From positions 77,127-141,126 of the forward strand of contig SSNU01000101.1 of assembly GCA_012064415.1 (NCBI GenBank): DNA of 64,000 bases, written 5' to 3'. The notes under the pieces are model-generated. The model made no database searches. It was not told the DNA's origin and was given only the letters and a program-made list of their open reading frames with translations. Source of the stretch: Gyrodactylus bullatarudis. Its lineage: Eukaryota > Platyhelminthes > Monogenea > Gyrodactylidea > Gyrodactylidae. This document shows positions 1 through 11,518 of the stretch, piece by piece. The translations under genes and the position numbers were made by a program. Every line of letters begins with the position of its first letter. The stretch's first letter is position 1.

Positions 1-534
1 TGATATGTTGAGGGAAGATGATATTTCTACGTTTCCCTATACGCTATCCTATATCTCAAACAACGGAAGTTGCATCTGTTTTCTTATTTTTTTCCTGTTA
101 CTCAATATTTTTTGAATAATTTTCAATTTCACCACACTATTCAGTGTTTAGTATACACTGAATTTCGTCCTTCTATACTAACTAGAGTACAGAGCTCTTA
201 CATGTTACATATACACACTGTATTTCAGTACGTAATTATGAATACACCTGTCATGATCATCAAATTATCACATAAAATTTTCTTGTTATCGTTCAACTTT
301 GAGTAATAGGCTAGGGTGAACTTTTTTTTTCTCCGAACTTTTCTGATAGAATTTAGTACTTACATCATGTTTTGCTTATTTTAAAAGCGTGAAAGTCATT
401 CTCTATTATGTCATTGCGACACAAAATTTTAGTCTAAAATGTCCCATCCACAGGCCTTGTTAATATTTTAAACCACCAAACACTCATGACATGATAGCTT
501 CTTTTTTCAATCAATTTTAAACTCTTGTAAGAAT
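1..534. other. AT-rich non-coding stretch
   Basis: No open frame with recognisable protein features and no clear repeat is visible here. The 78-codon frame at 70-306 has low-complexity composition and no start context, and I leave it out. Confidence 0.5.
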
Positions 535-915
535 GTCCGAATATGCGGATGACTTGAAACTTTTAGTACCAATAGAATCCGAGCCTCAACAACCTACAAA
601 TGCAATAATTTAGATCAACTCAATATATCAAATCAACTCCATGAAATCAAGGACGAAAAGAAAAAAATTATGAGCTCAAAGATAATCGAATCTCCCACAC
701 CTGTTATCAAGGGAGTTCTCTGCTATCAAAAAGTATCTCTAATACCCGAACTGGAAGCTAACAAACGCAAATCTATTATGAATGTTTTTATTCTAAGAAA
801 TGTGACAAATCCACAATACCCAGATTAATACTTTACAAAACTTTTATCCTGTCCAAGATAGACCACTGCTCAGGACTAGCAAGGAACATTCCAACTAAAC
901 TCTCTCAAAAGGTTA
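535..915 (+). pseudogene. Decayed non-LTR retrotransposon reverse transcriptase fragment
   Basis: A short frame at 536-590 reads SEYADDLKLLVPIES. YADD is the catalytic motif C of reverse transcriptases, and YADDLKLL is typical of CR1/Jockey-like non-LTR elements. After a stop near 612 another frame (about 820-900) reads LYKTFILSKIDHCSGLAR, like the thumb region that follows the RT palm. The frames are broken by stops, so this is a dead fragment. The remnant at 62.4-63.1 kb on the other strand has the closely similar YADNLKFI and may be the same family. Confidence 0.65.
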
Positions 916-962
916 CACCTATTCGTACATATTTCCAGACAATGATAATTTGATGTCAAACT

Positions 963-1874
963 ACAGGTGAGAAATGTATTTGAGGTGTGTAAAACTACAC
1001 CTCCACTCATTTGTGTACATTTGTGTTTTTTCACAGTTTTTCAATAAATAAATAACTTGTCATTGCACTTTGAAGTAGGTCTATTAAGGTCCTGGTATGA
1101 ATTTTTGTCTAAAAATTTCAAAAAGTTGAGATTTTCAGATTAATCGATAGAGAATCATAAATTCTGATCAGAATACCATCGTATATTGGGGAGGGGAATT
1201 GATTTCTATAAGTTTAAAATCAGATTAAATTTCTATTTTGTTTAATAAAAAAGTTATGTGTTCTTAAAGTTTCATCATAAATTAGCTCAAATAAGTAAGA
1301 TACAAAAATTACTTACGATGAAATTCGTTATTGATTTTTAATTAGTCATACATGTGTAATTAGGAACCAAGAGTCCATACATAGAAAACGTGTGACTTAA
1401 TGCTACTCATGTAATTATAATCATAGACTAAATCAACATTTCACAATCTTTTACATGGTACGGGGGAAACAATAGTTTTTCCATATCAAGGTTTATTTTA
1501 TATTCTTTTGGGGGAGCAATGTTTATTGAACATTCCCATACACAAAATCTTGTGAAAACAAATCAAGAAAAGCCTCAAATCGATTTTTTGTATTTTGGAA
1601 ACTGTTAAAAGTTAAGAAAAGATGTAATTAAATTTAGAAGTGTATTAGTCAACCTGTAATTATCCTCTTTCATTTGACACTAAAATCGACATTAATGAAA
1701 AATGTAGAAAACTTATTTGGGCCAACTTTAATCTGATTTAAAAGTTATAAAAATAGATCTACTACAAAGTACAATGACAAGTTATTTATTTGTTGAAAAA
1801 CTGTGAAAATACACAAATGTACACAAATGAATGGAGGTGTAGTTTTACACACCCCAAATACGGTTCTCACCTGT
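963..1874. mobile_element. Non-autonomous DNA element with long terminal inverted repeats
   Basis: The left end (CAGGTGAGAA from 965) and the right end (TTCTCACCTG to 1872) are inverted copies. The match continues inward for roughly 120 bp with scattered differences: left 965 to about 1085, right about 1755 to 1872, including the shared stretch that reads through a run of aataaataa. TA lies immediately outside both ends (963-964 and 1873-1874), as expected for a TA-target Tc1/mariner-type duplication. There is no coding frame inside, so I call it a MITE-like element of about 0.9 kb. Family assignment is inference. Confidence 0.7.
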
Positions 1875-3082
1875 ACTTCCAAAGATATTACGTATAAATA
1901 AATAAACCTTCTAAATCAAATTTGCAAATACAAATAAGCTTTACAGCTAAATTCACTCGTCTTGTAATTAATCTCATTTTGATGCCTTTTTCAATAACTA
2001 ATGATGTGTTCGGAAATGTTGTATTCTTCAAGAAATTAGACGATAATCGATAAGCATTTTTCGAAGCTGGTCCAATTACACCAACTTCCTGAAATCTTTA
2101 TCAAATAGCGGGCCATTTAAGAAAATTTTACAAACGTCACTTTATCGAGAAAGATTTTCTCTCCCCGTTTGAGTAAGAAAAGAAAAAAGAAATTGCTGTC
2201 CTCAACTGAGAATGAGTAGACTATATGCATAATATTCATTTGTTTCGTTGTGTCCATCTGGTGGATTTTTCTATTAAGAGAAACATTGTTTGACATTTAA
2301 ATGGAAGAACAGGATATTTGAGAGTAACTCAATTATCTCATGACGAGAATACACGTAATAAATGTGATTACAAATCAATCTTTTCATATCTGTCAGCAAT
2401 AACACGAGAAGGATATTCTTGAGAGTAATTTTAACGAAGAATGCTCAATTCTGATTGGTTTGCTAAATATTTTTGTTGTTGTAAAAATGCCGAATTAAAC
2501 GTAGGTCTAATTAAGATTCAGCAATGAAAGTACACTAAATTCTCTAAAAATTGTATGACTGGAAAACCCGACGCACAAAATAAAATTTCTCATGAGTATT
2601 ATAGTGAAAATATTATTAACTTATTTGAGATTTGAGAGAATTAAGACTGAATGTTCATAGCATCTTTCACCAAAACTTTAGCTCGAGTAATAAGAAGAAG
2701 AATTTTTATTTTTTATAGAAGCATAAAAATAATACCATCAGATGCAGAATAAAAACTGTAAATCTTAGCCAGGATTATAATTATAATTATAATGAGTAAA
2801 AACTAGACGAGTTTGAAGAATTCCTGCTGATTTATTAGGTTTCAATCAGCGCAGAATTTTGCGCTCTTTTCAATGATACTAAGAACTAACTATTTAATTC
2901 TTGAAAACTTCTGACAGAGAACTTAGATTGCACTTATAAATTAAAGTTTGAAATAGATTCACAAAATTAGTTACATTACCTGCCATTAAATATCTACTGA
3001 ATTGAAATACTTTGTAGATTCTCATACCCAGATCCTTGAAGGAACTAAAACCTAACTAGCTACAACTTCGTAAGAAATAAAG
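1875..3082. other. AT-rich stretch without recognised genes
   Basis: No coding frame of note and no repeat that I could match elsewhere in the window. A short palindromic aattataattataatt run lies near 2775-2790. Confidence 0.4.
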
Positions 3083-3826
3083 CTAGTTAATATGAAGATG
3101 GGAATTTATGTTTTTTACAAAATTAAGAATATTTTCACCAAGAAATCGAATTTCATTAAGATTTTTTGGAATCTAGATCGTAGGTTCCACTTTCAGGATC
3201 TGAAGAAAAAAAATTTGAAAAAAATCAAATTTTAAGAAAGTTATGGCATATTTCAAATCTAGCGATGACGCCAAATTCCCATTTTTTTGAACTTTGAGTT
3301 AATAATTTTTGTTGATTTAAAAGTGAGAGAGTGATCAAAAGTTGATTCTTAGGATCATGATTAGTCAAAGAAACCGATTATGACTATGAAAATTTCAATG
3401 GACTCGCCAATTTCCAGAGATCTTGAATCATCAAAATTTCATCGATTTTCAAGCAGTGAAAATGTTCAAAAATTCAAAATTCGATTTTCACAAGAAGAGG
3501 GGCGGATTCTCAAAATCTGAATCAGTATATTTGATTTCTTTGACTAATCATGATCCTAAAAATCAACTTTTGATCACTCTCTCACTTTTAAATCAATAAA
3601 AATTATTAACTCAAAGTTCAAAAAAATAGGAATCCGGCGCCATCGCTAGATTTGAAATATGCCATAACTTTCTTAAAATTTGATTTTTTTCAAATTTTTT
3701 TTTCTTCAGATCCTGAAAGTGGAACCTACGATCTAGATTCCAAAAAATCTTGATCAAATTCGATTTCTTGGTGAAAATATTCATAATTTTGTAAAAAGCA
3801 TAAATTCTCATCTTCATATTAATTAG
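3083..3826. repeat. Palindromic (foldback) repeat, family P, copy 1
   Basis: Two arms of about 370 bp are near-perfect inverted copies around a centre near 3455. The left terminus begins CTAGTTAATATGAAGATGG and the right ends with the corresponding inverted terminus ATCTTCATATTAATTAG. Internal landmarks recur in every copy: TTTTTTGGAATCTAGAT, GCGCCAAATTCCCATTTTT, and GATCAAAAGTTGATT. It has no coding capacity; the 68-codon frame on the minus strand at 3611-3817 is an artefact of the palindrome. It resembles foldback DNA elements. No clear target-site duplication was found. Confidence 0.85.
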
Positions 3827-4616
3827 GTGTATATTTGCATTTTTTAAACATAATTATCCGTTAGGGATAACTTTTTAAGAACAATTTTTCGAAAATTCCC
3901 AGATGCCTACATAAATAAAGAAATTTCTCTTAGATGAAACTTTTTCCTAGGGTTGATGTCAATACAACAAAGTTTTAAAAAATAGCATTTTTTCACAAAA
4001 ATAAATCCCACTAGTTTTAAGTAGTATGTACATTTTCTACAGCAATCGATGGTATTTTCGATTGATTCAAGAAAATACCTGATCTACATAGTTGGCTTGA
4101 ACAAGGAATTAGCTTCCAACAACAAAAATTTATTCTAAGATTGATAATATCCATATATATATTAATTAGATTTTTCAGTTACAAGTTTATATTAATTATA
4201 AAGTTTTTAAAATTCATAATTTTCAAGATTTTTGTTGATCAATTATGTTGTTCTGATCTGTTGAAAATTGATTACTCTTTTAGATTACCGAATTCTGGAA
4301 CGTTGAAGCGTAAGTCTTGCCGATTACATTTGACCAGTGGTGAATAACGTAATAGTTTCAAGTTCTCTTCTAATCCATAAAGAGTTTTCAGTGGGTTTCA
4401 TCAGTGTCTAATATGTCGATGACAGAAGATGTGTGAATCTTTTGGATGCAGTCTGTATATTGCTGGAAACCTCTTGTCACATTCAGAGTTAAATGTCTTG
4501 TTGACGTCAAATTTTAATTTTATGATTATAATAATTGTTCAGCTGGGAAATTTTGTTAATTACAAAATAAGAGAGTGGTCAGTTGACCGATATTAAACAG
4601 GGAACTCCATATATAT
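3827..4616. other. Non-coding stretch between two inverted-repeat elements
   Basis: No supported gene or repeat. The 68-codon frame at 4141-4347 has no recognisable domain. Confidence 0.4.
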
Positions 4617-5578
4617 GTTACCGTTAATCTTGTTACTCTTGATAGTCTCAAGACTCCATGGAAAATCAGTTAAACTTGTTACTCGGTTTCAAGATTATCT
4701 GATAGTCTCAAGAATCCCGGGAATCTTGTTACTAGTAACAAGTTTAACTGATAATAACTAATTTTTTGACTTTCAGAATTAAGAAAGAAAAATCCTTCAG
4801 TTTATTCATACCACCCCTAGGATTTTTTCAGAATCTCTTTTCAAAAGTGTTACACATCAATAGAACCCTAAAAGCTTTACAAAATTTGATACCGGTAGAA
4901 ATGAAAACTATACCTGTGTGATATTATCTAGAATTATAACCTCAAACTTCATATTCATTTTCAATCCATACGAAATTTATTAACAAATCACTGATTAGTA
5001 ATCAGTTTATAAACTTTTATTAATAATCTAAACTTTTACCAAATCTTTGGGATCTAGTAAATTTTTCAAAATAATCCTTCGAGTCTTTCTCCAATTTCTC
5101 CTTTAGTTAGTTTTTTGTTTAAAAAGTAATCAAATACAGCTGTATCATAAAAATTTATTCATTCGTACAAAAAAGACTGCTGTGACACCTTGAATTGCAC
5201 AAACGGCCTTCTTTTCTGCATTCATATTTCGTTTTGCAGTCACACTTGAAGAAGCCTTGGTCATTTACAAATGAATGGAGACTTGTCATTCTTCGTACTG
5301 AATAAATAAGTTCAGGAACTTCCTCGATTGACAAGAAATTTTCTTCGACCCTAGTCAGTTAATTTGCTGAATAAAGACCTTCAATTATTCCTGTCTTAGT
5401 TCCGACCTTGTAGAAATTTTCTCTAACTTCAAGTATTAAACACAATTAGATTCTTATTACTAGTAACAAGATTCCCGGGATTCTTGAGACTATCAGATAA
5501 TCTTGAAACCGAGTAACAAGTTTAACTGATTTGCCAGGGAGTCTTGAGACTATCAAGAGTAACAAAATTAACGGTAAC
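4617..5578. mobile_element. Non-autonomous element with about 125-bp terminal inverted repeats
   Basis: The left end starts GTTACCGTTAAT at 4617 and the right end is its inverse, ending TTAACGGTAAC at 5578. The arms match inward to about 4742 and from about 5455. Each arm contains the motif GATAGTCTCAAGA twice and ends in the palindrome TTGTTACTAGTAACAA. The element is flanked by runs of TATATATA on both sides, compatible with insertion into a TA repeat. The 700-bp interior has no long frame. Confidence 0.75.
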
Positions 5579-6773
5579 ATATATATATATATCTGTCAAG
5601 TATGAACCTTGGCCAGGTGGTGGCTGAAGTTTATTTTAAATTTAATGCCTAATTTGAATTTTTTAAATGTGCCACAAACTTAGACAAGTAAATTGAGAAA
5701 ATACAAGTTAAAAAGTTGTAATATGCCCTTCGGTTAATTTTTAACTTTAGCTTAAATTAACTAAGTTGCTATTCATCAAAACGAGTAAAGCAAAGAGATT
5801 CTAAGACCATCAAAAATTATTATAGCAATTCTGAGCAAGTTAGACCAAAATAAAGCTTTTATTCTTATTCAACGTCCCTTAAATAGTTTGAAAACTCTGG
5901 TTGATTTTTTTACCATTCATTAAGAGGCCCACTCTACTTAACATAGTTTTTCTTTGATGTTGATCTGTAGAAAAAGAAAAAGAAGAATAGTAGTTATTCT
6001 AGTGATTTTTGTTATAATCAGAATTTAATTAGATTAATAACTCTAATGATGTAATTCATCAAGAATAATATTCTATCAGCATAATCAAGCGGGCCAATAA
6101 GCGTATACTTGATATTGATGTACACAGAGTACAAATATATTTTTTATACTCATAAAAAAAGTACTACACTCAATTTTGATATCCTCTCATAAATAGTCTG
6201 GCGCATATTGTATATATCTTATATGTACATGTATGAGTTATATGCTAGAGTTGAGTTACTAAAAAGGAAAAGATTTTACTATCCATTATTCCTTCTGACT
6301 GAAAATGAGTATACTTGATTGGAAAAAATGTCTACATGTAAATGATTTATTATCCCTTAATAATTATAATTATAATCATCATCATAGAGAGATACATTGT
6401 ACACAGTGTAAGAATACACATCCAAGAGACAATACACAAACATATTATTGCTCAGCTTTCACAGTCTCTCTCTCTCTGTCTTTTTTGTTTGTGTTGTCGA
6501 CGGAAGGAGGGGGGTGGGAGGGGGGGGGGTAGGGTGGATGTGTAATGGAAAGAAACTTAACTCAACAAGGGTATATTTCTTCTACAGAGGAGAAGTAGAT
6601 TTGGGGAAATACACTAAATGACTGCGCAGAGAGGAAAGGGCCATTTGAGTAGTGGAGATATTAAAAATAAAGAACGCCCACCTTCTGGAGTAGGAGTAAT
6701 AGTAATACATACAGAGGGATAAAAATCAAGATTCTCAATATCAACTGACTCTCCTTTGACTGGATTATTCTCA
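5579..6773. other. 5' region of the NK2 gene, with GA/TC and G-rich tracts
   Basis: This stretch precedes the homeobox start codon. It holds a TC run at about 6463-6480 followed directly by a very G-rich tract (see 6502-6537). The short frames at 6305-6545 consist of translated AT and TC low-complexity sequence and are not genes. A promoter is likely in this area, but I could not place a TATA box or initiator with confidence. Confidence 0.4.
6502..6537 (+). other. G-run tract with quadruplex potential
   Basis: Four G-runs, of 6 (6509-6514), 3 (6516-6518), 10 (6520-6529) and 3 (6532-6534), are separated by 1-2 nt loops. This meets the usual quadruplex pattern on the + strand, about 240 bp upstream of the NK2 start codon. 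In such AT-rich DNA it stands out strongly. Function is unknown. Confidence 0.7.
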
Positions 6774-9700
6774 ATGAGCGCATTTAGTGTCCAGGAACTC
6801 CTCAAAAAGGCCAATGAGCCAGGTCTGAATAACGAGGCCAAGAAATTCGGTGAGTATTTTCCAAAAGTAGCTAAAGCTAAAGTTGTGATTTCACTTTTTC
6901 TTAATAAAAATCTTCGGGTATTTTGGATGAAATGAGCCGATAAGCTGTTAGAATGAAAAGAAACTCTGAAAAAATCAACCTGGCAAATTTTAGAATTTTA
7001 AGATCATTATTTTTCAGATCAACATTAGAAGAAAAATTCAAATTTGATCAGGAAAGTTCAGAGAGGCTAATTCTGAGACTCAGATTGATTTAGACCGATT
7101 AAGTTGGCTTACCAACTGTACCAATAAATAAAGATGGATCTTAACAACCTCTTAATCTCCAAGATTCGCTATTTAATATATATTTAATATGCTGCCTCAA
7201 TTTCTAATTTTTCCATCTTATACAAAAACCCAGGGGAAGACAGCACAGATGTGTGGGTGAAGGAGAAATTTTTCATCAACATGTATAAACCTAACTTGTG
7301 TGTTCAAAAGAATTATTCATTTAATCTTCAACTACCATAGCCTATGTAGAGCTTTGTCACCTTTTTCTCTTCACTGTTACTATTTATTTAAGGGTTTTTG
7401 GTGTTTTTCAGCTTACATAATATTCTTATTTCCATTCATGACTCTTATATTCTTTTAACTCATACTATTTCTTTCTAAATTATTATTTTTCATTCAAACT
7501 TTAATTTTATCATTTTCAAAGAGAGACCACTGATGATCCTGTGAGAAATGCGCATTTGGTTCTAAATATATTTTTTCACATATTTCTAAATTATTTAATA
7601 TGAGTTTTTATTGGTTAGAAATTCGTATTTAAAAATTTCTAATTTCAATGGATAATAGGAGTTGATTTTTCAACTTTTCAACCTGGTTCAGAGTCTAATT
7701 CAGTTTCTTTAAATGATTCTAATCATGTATAAAACATAATCTTATACTTGTGACAGAAAAAAAATTCAAATTTTCTCAATTCTCATTTTATCAGAATATT
7801 TTACTACAAAAAGTCTTGCTTTCTTTTTTTATGTACTATTGCAATTATTTATGCAATAAAAATATGAAAAAAACAAACAGGAATAACAAAGTTTACTTGT
7901 AAGTAGTCAGATAATATTTTTTTGCTATTAAACGCCTAGAATTAAAATTTTGGCTCTATTATGTTACTACTTTTCAAAAATTTTAACACAATTCGAAATA
8001 TTTTACAACTTCGAATAACTTTTACGGTATGGCGTTTCAAAATAGTTATTCACTATTAGTTAATGTTATTTTGTTAGGGGATCAAACAATTCAAGAAACT
8101 ATTTAAAAATTTTATTCATGCGAGTTTTTACCGATAGTTTTGTATAAATGAATTCACAAATAATTTTCCATTCTGACTAATTGTTTATTTTACAAGAGGA
8201 CGAAATGCATTTGGAGATGAATTTTAGTGACGAGGGTCTCGACAGTAATCGAAACCTGATATCAAATCTACTAAGGGCGTCTATGGACCGGACAAAGTTT
8301 ATGAATAATCCACTTTCGCTTGTTTACAATTTGGCATTGCAAAATATAACTGAAAAAACTGATAACAAATTGGAGGATAGAAACTATTCGATTCAAGATG
8401 AAATCTCACCTATTGATAGATCATGTAAGTCACTGATGATTTTTGTTTCTTTTTACCTAAAACTCGACTCTTTTTATCAAAATACAATAAAAAGATTTCT
8501 ATGTGGATTTTAGAATTAGTCGCCAAATATCAAAGTTTCCTATATACAGAGTTGGGAATCCATGATCTTTATAATAACCTTGATTTTTTTCATCAAGAAT
8601 TCGAACTAGTAAAAGATTCTTTGTAATCCTTATCATGTTGCATACTTTTATCATTTGGAGAAAAAAATTTAATTTTATGGAAAATATGGTCATTTTTCAA
8701 ATTTCCATTTGGCGCCAAAGTCCCGTCTTTTCGAACTTTGAACTGAAATTTTTTGTTGATTTGAAAGTGACAGAATGGCCAAAAGAATTAATTAAACAAG
8801 AAAGCTGAATATAACCGTAAATGTTCCGACAGTTTTGAGATTTTGAATTATCGAAATTTCATTGATTTTCAAGTAGTGAAAGGGACCAAAAATTCAAATT
8901 CAGCTCCCAAACGATAATGATGTTATGCATTAGAACAGATTCAGCATGATTTATTTTCTTGTCTTATTTTGATCCTGAAAAACTTCTCTTGAAAACCCTA
9001 AATTTTCAGTTCAAAGTTCGAAAAAATGAGATTTTGGCACCAAATCAAGATAAGAAATTATTTCGTCTTATTTGTATTGTCAGCCCATATATCACTGATT
9101 GTTACAGCTCACAAAGGGATCCCACCGTGGCTATCGTAGCAACGAAACTCTCAGCGCGTTTCGAGATCCGAGTTGGACTCTCAGTGACATGGGCTAATTC
9201 ATTAAAAAATAAAACAAACGAAGTGAGAGAGATTACTTGAGCACCTAGAACGAAATTGTAATTGCCGATAAACTTTGTCAGTATAGGGGCCGCTGCATCT
9301 ATGATGATGCCTGGATATTCGGTCATATACAGTGTAATTCAAAATTAGATTGATTTCGGACGCTCATTAGTTAATAACTTATTAATGATTTCTTTCCAAA
9401 AATTTATAGCCTCATTTCATCCATTTCTTGGACAACAGAATCAGAAAAGTAAAATTTTTTCAAAGCGAAGGAAACGACGCGTCCTCTTCACAAAATTGCA
9501 AACATTTGAACTTGAGAGGCGATTTCGTAATCAAAGGTACCTCTCAGCGCCAGAACGTGAACAGCTAGCCAACTCCATAAATCTGACACCAACCCAAGTA
9601 ATTATGATACAAACTGTAATAAAAATTTATTATTCATTTGAACCCATCAAGCATAGATAATCAATTGCTTATAAGAGAATGAATTTTGCTTGAAAAATCA

Positions 9701-10197
9701 AGAGTCGTAGTTCTAGGGAGTCAGCAAAAATTCTTTAATCTTCAACTTTGTTGTTTTAATATAAACCTAGATCTTTGGTTCATCTGATTTTTGAAGTTTT
9801 TTTAAAGAAAAACTAGCGCATTATTTTATTTTTCAAGGTAAAAATTTGGTTCCAAAATCATCGCTACAAAATGAAGAGGGCGAATCATGACGAGGAACCT
9901 GAAGCGAATTCAAATGAAATTTCCGACACTGAAGTATCCATGACGTCTGGGGATCATGAATTGAGCCAGATGAAATCCTCAAATTCATCCACAGAAATTA
10001 ACTCCAACGAAAAGAGCATTCCAAATCCTCTTCATGCGAACACGAATTCCTTGATGGCGGCTCATTTGAATCCGGACTCGCCAAGTCTACTCTTTCAGTC
10101 TCACCTACAGATCCTCAATAAATTAAGGATGGACAAAGGGTGCGAGGAAATAATCAAACAATTTGGAAAGTTTAAATACCCAGAGAATGCTGTCTAA
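6774..10197 (+). CDS. vnd: NK2-class homeobox transcription factor (vnd/Nkx2.2-like)
   Basis: A nuclear DNA-binding regulator, probably of neuroectoderm patterning if it is the vnd orthologue. Four coding exons: 6774-6849, 8197-8424, 9410-9597, 9838-10197. The phases agree and give 283 aa. Residues 121-180 are the homeodomain, with [11 protein letters not shown] at its end: Q50, N51 and the NK2-diagnostic tyrosine at position 54. The exon 3/4 junction falls between homeodomain residues 44 and 45, a known NK-class intron position. RVLFTK, ELERRFR and RYLSAPERE favour the Nkx2.2/vnd subgroup over Nkx2.1. FSVQELLKK near the N-terminus (residues 4-12) resembles the Tinman (TN/eh1) repressor motif. 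The C-terminal 100 residues are polar and serine-rich, and I see no clear NK2-specific domain. Introns 1 and 2 contain dispersed repeats. A polyadenylation signal AATAAA lies at 10521. The first exon is inferred from start context, phase and the TN-like motif. Confidence 0.9.
7181..7602. repeat. Dispersed about 400-bp repeat in NK2 intron 1
   Basis: The segment 7192-7591 is present again in inverse orientation at about 13803-14203, inside a TIR element in a GPATCH1 intron, with few differences. An 11-bp direct repeat TATTTAATATG flanks this copy on both sides (7181-7191 and 7592-7602). It looks like a target-site duplication, so this copy probably inserted by itself. No open frame of note. 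Confidence 0.7.
7876..8045 (+). repeat. Dispersed repeat shared with 17323-17500
   Basis: The text from ACAGGAATAACAAAGTTTAC through the TTTTACGGT...GGCGTTTCAAA motif recurs in the same orientation at 17323-17500, in GPATCH1 intron 6, with modest divergence and a few small gaps. Non-coding; type of element unknown. Confidence 0.6.
8640..9045. repeat. Palindromic family P, diverged copy in NK2 intron 2
   Basis: Contains the P landmarks TTTCCATTTGGCGCCAAA and CGAACTTTGAACTGAAA on the left, and the inverse AATTTTCAGTTCAAAGTTCG with TTTTGGCACCAAAT on the right. Arms are diverged and the outer termini are missing or unrecognisable. Confidence 0.6.
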
Positions 10198-11518
10198 ATT
10201 TATTTAATGCAATTATAAACGTTTTCTTTTCTTTTACTCACTTAATTCTACAGATTTCAAATTCGATTATTATTTCAGTTGTAACAATTACAAGTTATCA
10301 TAGATAACTTTTCATGTATCGTTTAGTTTCTCTATATTATTACATGTAAAAAGTAATATATTTCATTCGAAATCTTGGTTCAAGATTCTTGGAATCGAAA
10401 AGAAATCCCTTTTTTCCTTGCAACCCTGTATAATTGATTAGTTAAGACAAGGAAATTAATCATTTGAAATGATGTTTAAAACAGGAGATAGTTCAATCCA
10501 ATTCTTTTTTTAGATAAATTAATAAAATATCTTTGGAAAATAGACTGGTTTCTTTCATTGTAAATTAATAAACAAGTAGCTAACTAAAGGGTACAGTTTT
10601 AACTTGGTGTTTGTTTACTTATCTGTAAGATAGAAGTCCATAGGTAACGAACTTGATTGAAAACTGTATCACTCTTTCATCTAAAGATTTAAAAGTAAAC
10701 GAAATACTGAAGAATTAGTTAAGGTGTTCAATTTAAAATATAAAACCCATGAACAAATCAATTTTTAAGGAAAATACGGCAAATTTGAAACCTTGAAGAA
10801 GCGCCATTTTTTTGAACTTTGTAAATTTTTGTTGATTTCAATAGGAGAGAGCGATCAAAATTTGATTTTTAGTCAAAAAAACCCGATTATCATCATAAAA
10901 ATTTCGATAAATTCTTCATTTTTCAGAGATCTTGAAATATCAAATTTCATCGACTTTCAAGTAGGAAAAATGATCAAAAAATCAAAATTTGATTTTGTCA
11001 CGATTATGGGGTTAATTAATGGGGTGATTCTCAAAACCATATTCAGCATATTTAATTTCTTTGACTAAATGTGATCATAAAAATCAACTTTTGATCACTC
11101 TCTTCTTGAAATTAACAAAAATTTACAACTCAAAGTTCAAAAAAAATGGCGCTTCTTCAAGATTTCAAATTTGCCGTATTTTCCTTAAAAATTGATTTTT
11201 TCTAATTTTTTTTCTCTTTATTGTGAGAGGGCCTCATGATCTAGATTCCAAAAAATCTTGATCAAATTCGATTTCTTGATGAAAAAATTAAGGATTTTGT
11301 AAATCTTAATATTAACTATTGAGCTTTATATAAAACCAGTAGTTATTGAAGGGCTGAATAATTCAATTCTTAGATCAAGACTGTTGACATGAGATAGGTA
11401 GGAAAACTCTAATGAATTAACTTGACATTATTTAAAAAGCAAATTATTTACAAATCCCTTTATTAAATATAAAAATATAATTTACAAAATTATCAAATCA
11501 CTTTGAGATGACAATTTT
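10198..11518. other. Intergenic region between NK2 and MYG1
   Basis: Contains the NK2 3' flank (AATAAA at 10521), a P-family palindrome (10764-11320, listed separately), and an AATAAA signal for MYG1 on the minus strand at 11464-11459, about 55 bp past its stop. Nothing else recognised. Confidence 0.5.
10764..11320. repeat. Palindromic family P, copy with truncated left end
   Basis: Arms invert around about 11000. Left landmarks start at TTTTTAAGGAAAATACGGC; the right arm continues past TTCCAAAAAATCTTGATCAA to an AATATTAACTATTGAGC end near 11320. The left outer 120 bp is missing. The 91-codon frame on the + strand within it is a palindrome artefact. Confidence 0.75.

Noticed and set aside
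3611..3817. Small protein gene on the minus strand
   Set aside because: Lies wholly in a palindrome arm, and the same arm in other copies has different frames.
4384..4420. GTTTCATCAGTGTC, looking like an inverse hammerhead core
   Set aside because: Stem II and the arms are missing; it is likely to be chance.
6305..6545. Two overlapping frames of 67-75 codons before the NK2 gene
   Set aside because: They translate AT repeats, a TC tract and the G-run; no domain, no splice partner.
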